Made by a program: the position numbers and the translations under genes. Positions 61,255 through 64,000 of a stretch of DNA of 64,000 nucleotides are shown in pieces. The notes beneath the pieces were generated by a model. The model searched no databases, was not told where the DNA came from, and worked only from the letters and a program-made list of their open reading frames with translations. The stretch is from Collinsella aerofaciens (GTDB lineage Bacteria > Actinomycetota > Coriobacteriia > Coriobacteriales > Coriobacteriaceae). The stretch covers positions 84,967 through 148,966 of the forward strand of contig NZ_SPFY01000003.1 in NCBI RefSeq assembly GCF_005844325.1, in the 5' to 3' direction. The first letter of the stretch is position 1, and every line of letters starts with the position of its first letter.

Positions 61255-63696
61255 GTGGCAGAGCGTCCGACATACAAGCTCAGGTTTCTTGATCCCAAAA
61301 AGCGCTTTCCGGCCATGCCCGAGCAGCCTGCGGGACGCTCGTATGGCGTGGTTTGGAAGCTCTTTGGCGAGGACCCGCATGAATCATGCTATGTCGTCGA
61401 ATTCGTCGGCAAAAGCCATGTGTCGCTTTTGGGCTACGTGAGCGTTTCGGGTGAGGTCTATAAGGTGGACCGTCCCGTTAACGAAGTATCGCTGCCCGAC
61501 GATCCCGACATGCAGCTGATTCTTGACGAGTCCGATTCCAACATCGGTGAGATTGCAGTCAGGGGTACCGATGGGACGATGCGCTCCCGGGCGCGAGTCA
61601 TCGGCTCTCCCGAAGGCACCATGCGCGAACAATCCGATCGCGAGACGTGGAATTCGACGCGCAGCCTTCGCTACGGCGAGTTCATGGCCTCGATGTTCTT
61701 GCGTTACGTGATATTCGCCGATTCTGAAAACGCTGTCTCAGACACGGCAGGCGGCGACGGCCTCGACGAGGGTATGAAAAATGCCGTCGACAAAATCAAA
61801 CTTGTAAAACTCCCCGAGCCGGTTGAGGTACTGCTGGGTTTTGATTCCACGCCGCTGCCCGATGCAATCGAAACGTTGCTCTACCGCATTGACCATACGG
61901 ATAATCCAAGTGGCATTGAGCGCTATGCCGCCGCCCTTATGAGCGAAATTGACTTGCCCCGCCTGCGCACCATCGCCGCCAAGTCCGAGATGAGCCTGGC
62001 TCGCATCGATCGCTCAAAGCTGTTCTATCTCAATTTTGATCGTAGTCTGCTAGACCAGGACGAGATTGACACGCTGCTCGCCATCGAGTGTCGTCTCAAC
62101 CGCCTCTCCGGCATCTTTGAGCGCATCGGGGCCGGATTGGCCCCTGCGGCATCCTCGCCGAGCCTTGAGGGCTGCGCGCTCTTTGATGCGTGGCATATCG
62201 CCAAGACGACCAACGATGTTCCCCGACTGCTCGATACGGCCTCGAGCGATAACCCGTGGGGCAAACCGGGTACGGTGGCTTGCCAGCCGGGCGGCGAGTG
62301 GGACGTGCGCACCCGTTTTGCGCGAATCGTTGAGGCGCTCAACGTGGTCACGCGGCTCGACTATACCTATCGGGCAAACGTTGCCGAGGGGATTATGCTC
62401 GTTCGGTTTGGGCAGTCTGTCGTTGATGCCATGCCGCAACGTGAATACGACGCTCAAGATGACGCCTGGCGCGAGCTGGACGAGGACACGCGCGCGATCT
62501 GGGCCGCGGAGCACGATGCGCGCGTGGCACTCACGCTTGCGGCAGCGTGTTTTGCCGCGGGCACCTGCATCACGCGCTGCTACGTGCAGATTGCTGCTCC
62601 CGACGGTGAGCAGGGCGAGCGTGTTGTCGCAACGTATTTCTTTGAGCGCGCGGCCTATCTGGCCGATTGCGTGCCTGTCGCCAAGGATCTTGAGAGCATG
62701 GACATGGACGATATGCCGTGCAAGCGTGTGCTTGAGGCGTATGAGTCAACCGCTCCGGAGACGATTGAGCCTGCGGAGGTTCATGCTCGTCCGCGTGATG
62801 ACCATCGCACGCTGCCGCCGGCGCTGCGCGATCTGCTGCTTGCCGATACGGCTGACGAGTTGGAGGTCATGGAAGAGGACGACGACCCATACGTGGCCCG
62901 TGTTGTTGAATTGCGCGAGCAGGCAAAAGTCGACCGTACAGGTGCTTTTGAAGGCTTTTCCCGTCTTGTCGAGGAGTTGGAGGCTAAGTGCGCTGTCGCC
63001 GAGCTTTTGGCGACAGGTCCGGTTCAAACGCAGTTTTGCGATAACCAGCTGGTACGCATGGTGCTACCGGTGTTGGAAGAAGACCGCTCTGTGCGAATCC
63101 TTCGTGCGCCCGATGCGCTGTACTTTGCCCAGCACGAGATCTGCAGCTTTTACGCCGAGCAAGAGGACTTTGAACGAGCGCTGCCCGAGGTGCGCCATCT
63201 TTACGATCTGGCGCGCTCGTCCATGCAATCGCACTTTGCGCTCATCAACGTGCTTGCGCGTCTGGAGCGCTTTGACGAGATTATCGAGGTGGCGCGCCAC
63301 GGCCTACGTATTGCCAGCGATCGTTCTGCAATTGGCTACCTGTTCTATCGCTTGGCGTTTGCCTATTGGAATTGCGATCAGCTCGACCTGGCGCTGGCTT
63401 GTTACCGTCTGGTGCCGCGCGGCGAGGAGTCGGGCAGCAGCGCGCTGGAAGAAATGCAGGGCCTTATGAATGAGATGGGCGTCAGCGAGCCTCCGACGTT
63501 CGAGGAGGCGGTCGAGACCATCCGCAAGGCTGGACTCGAGCTGCCGCCAGTGTCCGCCGTGACGAATCAGCTGGCAGATGCCGCTGTGCAACTGGTCGAC
63601 AACGGCTTCTTTTTCCTGGCACGCGGTTGCATCTTCCAAATGTGGCGCACCATGGGCAACGACGAGCTCGGCTCCCTTAACCGTTCGCTGGGGTAG
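61255..63696 (+). CDS. Large protein of unknown function with TPR-like C-terminal region
   Basis: An 813-residue soluble protein that I do not recognise. It is acidic overall. About residues 625-740 look like tetratricopeptide-type helical pairs (ALYFAQHEICSFYAEQEDFE, LPEVRHLYDLARSSM, SAIGYLFYRLAFAYWNCDQL). The N-terminal ~100 residues (TYKLRFLDPKKRFPAMPEQP) may form a beta domain. No signal peptide or membrane helix is seen. The GTG start at 61255 follows AGGGTG. It lies between the tRNA-Arg element and tRNA-Ser and appears monocistronic. Confidence 0.75.
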   Translation: MAERPTYKLRFLDPKKRFPAMPEQPAGRSYGVVWKLFGEDPHESCYVVEFVGKSHVSLLGYVSVSGEVYKVDRPVNEVSLPDDPDMQLILDESDSNIGEIAVRGTDGTMRSRARVIGSPEGTMREQSDRETWNSTRSLRYGEFMASMFLRYVIFADSENAVSDTAGGDGLDEGMKNAVDKIKLVKLPEPVEVLLGFDSTPLPDAIETLLYRIDHTDNPSGIERYAAALMSEIDLPRLRTIAAKSEMSLARIDRSKLFYLNFDRSLLDQDEIDTLLAIECRLNRLSGIFERIGAGLAPAASSPSLEGCALFDAWHIAKTTNDVPRLLDTASSDNPWGKPGTVACQPGGEWDVRTRFARIVEALNVVTRLDYTYRANVAEGIMLVRFGQSVVDAMPQREYDAQDDAWRELDEDTRAIWAAEHDARVALTLAAACFAAGTCITRCYVQIAAPDGEQGERVVATYFFERAAYLADCVPVAKDLESMDMDDMPCKRVLEAYESTAPETIEPAEVHARPRDDHRTLPPALRDLLLADTADELEVMEEDDDPYVARVVELREQAKVDRTGAFEGFSRLVEELEAKCAVAELLATGPVQTQFCDNQLVRMVLPVLEEDRSVRILRAPDALYFAQHEICSFYAEQEDFERALPEVRHLYDLARSSMQSHFALINVLARLERFDEIIEVARHGLRIASDRSAIGYLFYRLAFAYWNCDQLDLALACYRLVPRGEESGSSALEEMQGLMNEMGVSEPPTFEEAVETIRKAGLELPPVSAVTNQLADAAVQLVDNGFFFLARGCIFQMWRTMGNDELGSLNRSLG

Positions 63697-63788
63697 GCGA
63701 AGCTTCCAAGGAGGAAAGGATGCTAGGCAATTAGAAAATTTCCTCTTGCCCATCCTTGGCTGTTTGGTTACTATAGAACGGCTGTTAC

Positions 63789-63879
63789 GGAGAGCTGACC
63801 GAGAGGCCGAAGGTGCTCGCCTGCTAAGCGAGTATGCCCCAAAAGGGCATCTGGGGTTCGAATCCCCAGCTCTCCGCCA
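63789..63879 (+). tRNA. tRNA-Ser (GCT)
   Basis: A 91-base class II tRNA. Acceptor GGAGAGC/GCTCTCC, anticodon stem CTCGC/GCGAG enclosing CTGCTAA (anticodon GCT), long variable arm, T-arm GGGGTTCGAATCCCC, encoded CCA. Confidence 0.97.
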
Positions 63880-63893
63880 GTACGAATTTGAAG

Positions 63894-63921
63894 AAGGGTC
63901 CCATTTGGGGCCCTTTTTTGT
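63894..63921 (+). terminator. tRNA-Ser terminator
   Basis: AAGGGTCCC/GGGGCCCTT stem (63894-63902 with 63907-63915) followed by TTTT. The remaining ~80 bases to the window end hold GGCTGGGGATTCGG (63931-63944), an inverted T-arm-like sequence, and no gene. Confidence 0.8.
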
Positions 63922-64000
63922 GCGGAGAAAGGAGGCTGGGGATTCGGCTTATAGGACAAAATGTGTGTCCACGTTGGGGGCATCGGCGCAGGTCGATGCC

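Overview
The window looks like chromosome of a high-GC gut actinobacterium of the class Coriobacteriia, most likely Collinsella or a close relative. This is inferred from gene content (Tad pilus locus without a secretin, DUF4012 protein, NikMQO uptake, T-box pheST, paralogous UTRA/GntR regulators, dispersed intergenic hairpin repeats) and codon use; no rRNA is present to settle it.

Layout. 1-8.5 kb: two UTRA-type GntR regulators flank recQ, and the second lies next to a FrlB-like sugar-phosphate deglycase with a duplicated operator-like motif. A lactate-type dehydrogenase, metA, 5-formyl-THF cyclo-ligase and a hicAB module follow. 8.5-16.9 kb: a large M16 peptidase, then an accessory block next to tRNA-Val. 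It holds an AlbA_2/ATPase-like/winged-helix protein behind a 25-bp perfect palindrome, an HNH endonuclease, a zinc-ribbon protein, a DUF5710 protein and an orphan. 17-34.7 kb: EamA exporter, DUF4012 protein, glmM, M32 carboxypeptidase, T-box-pheS-pheT, a nikMQO nickel transporter behind a NikR-type box, a Zn-dependent phospholipase C-like protein, a DUF559-like protein and pyk. 35-39 kb: a P2A Ca2+-type ATPase with a leader hairpin over its ribosome site, then rsgA. 39.5-49.1 kb: a compact Tad (Flp) pilus operon (cpaB-like, tadZ, tadA, tadB, tadC, flp, several TadE/TadG/pilin-like proteins and a terminal DUF192 gene), with nearly every junction overlapping. 49.1-49.7 kb: a probable toxin-antitoxin pair. 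49.8-64 kb: tRNA-Phe, a GH5-like protein lacking its acid/base Glu, then mostly housekeeping genes (rsmI, metG, rsmA, tatD, SPFH protein, rlmH, proC, serS), tRNA-Leu, tRNA-Arg, tRNA-Ser and a large orphan TPR-like protein.

The most unusual structure is at two unrelated tRNA genes, Leu(CAG) and Arg(ACG). Each is followed by a second copy of its own 3' end plus its own terminator, about 189 bp downstream. Between the two copies lies an inverted T-arm-like sequence and a ~92-bp core that is over 90% identical at the two loci. It looks like a noncoding element that sits at tRNA 3' ends. Several other repeat families are present: an AACCTGCC cassette with variable hairpins, a GGGGACGTTC repeat, a 62-bp tandem hairpin repeat, and long inverted repeats near 11.7, 12.0, 32.9 and 37.8 kb.
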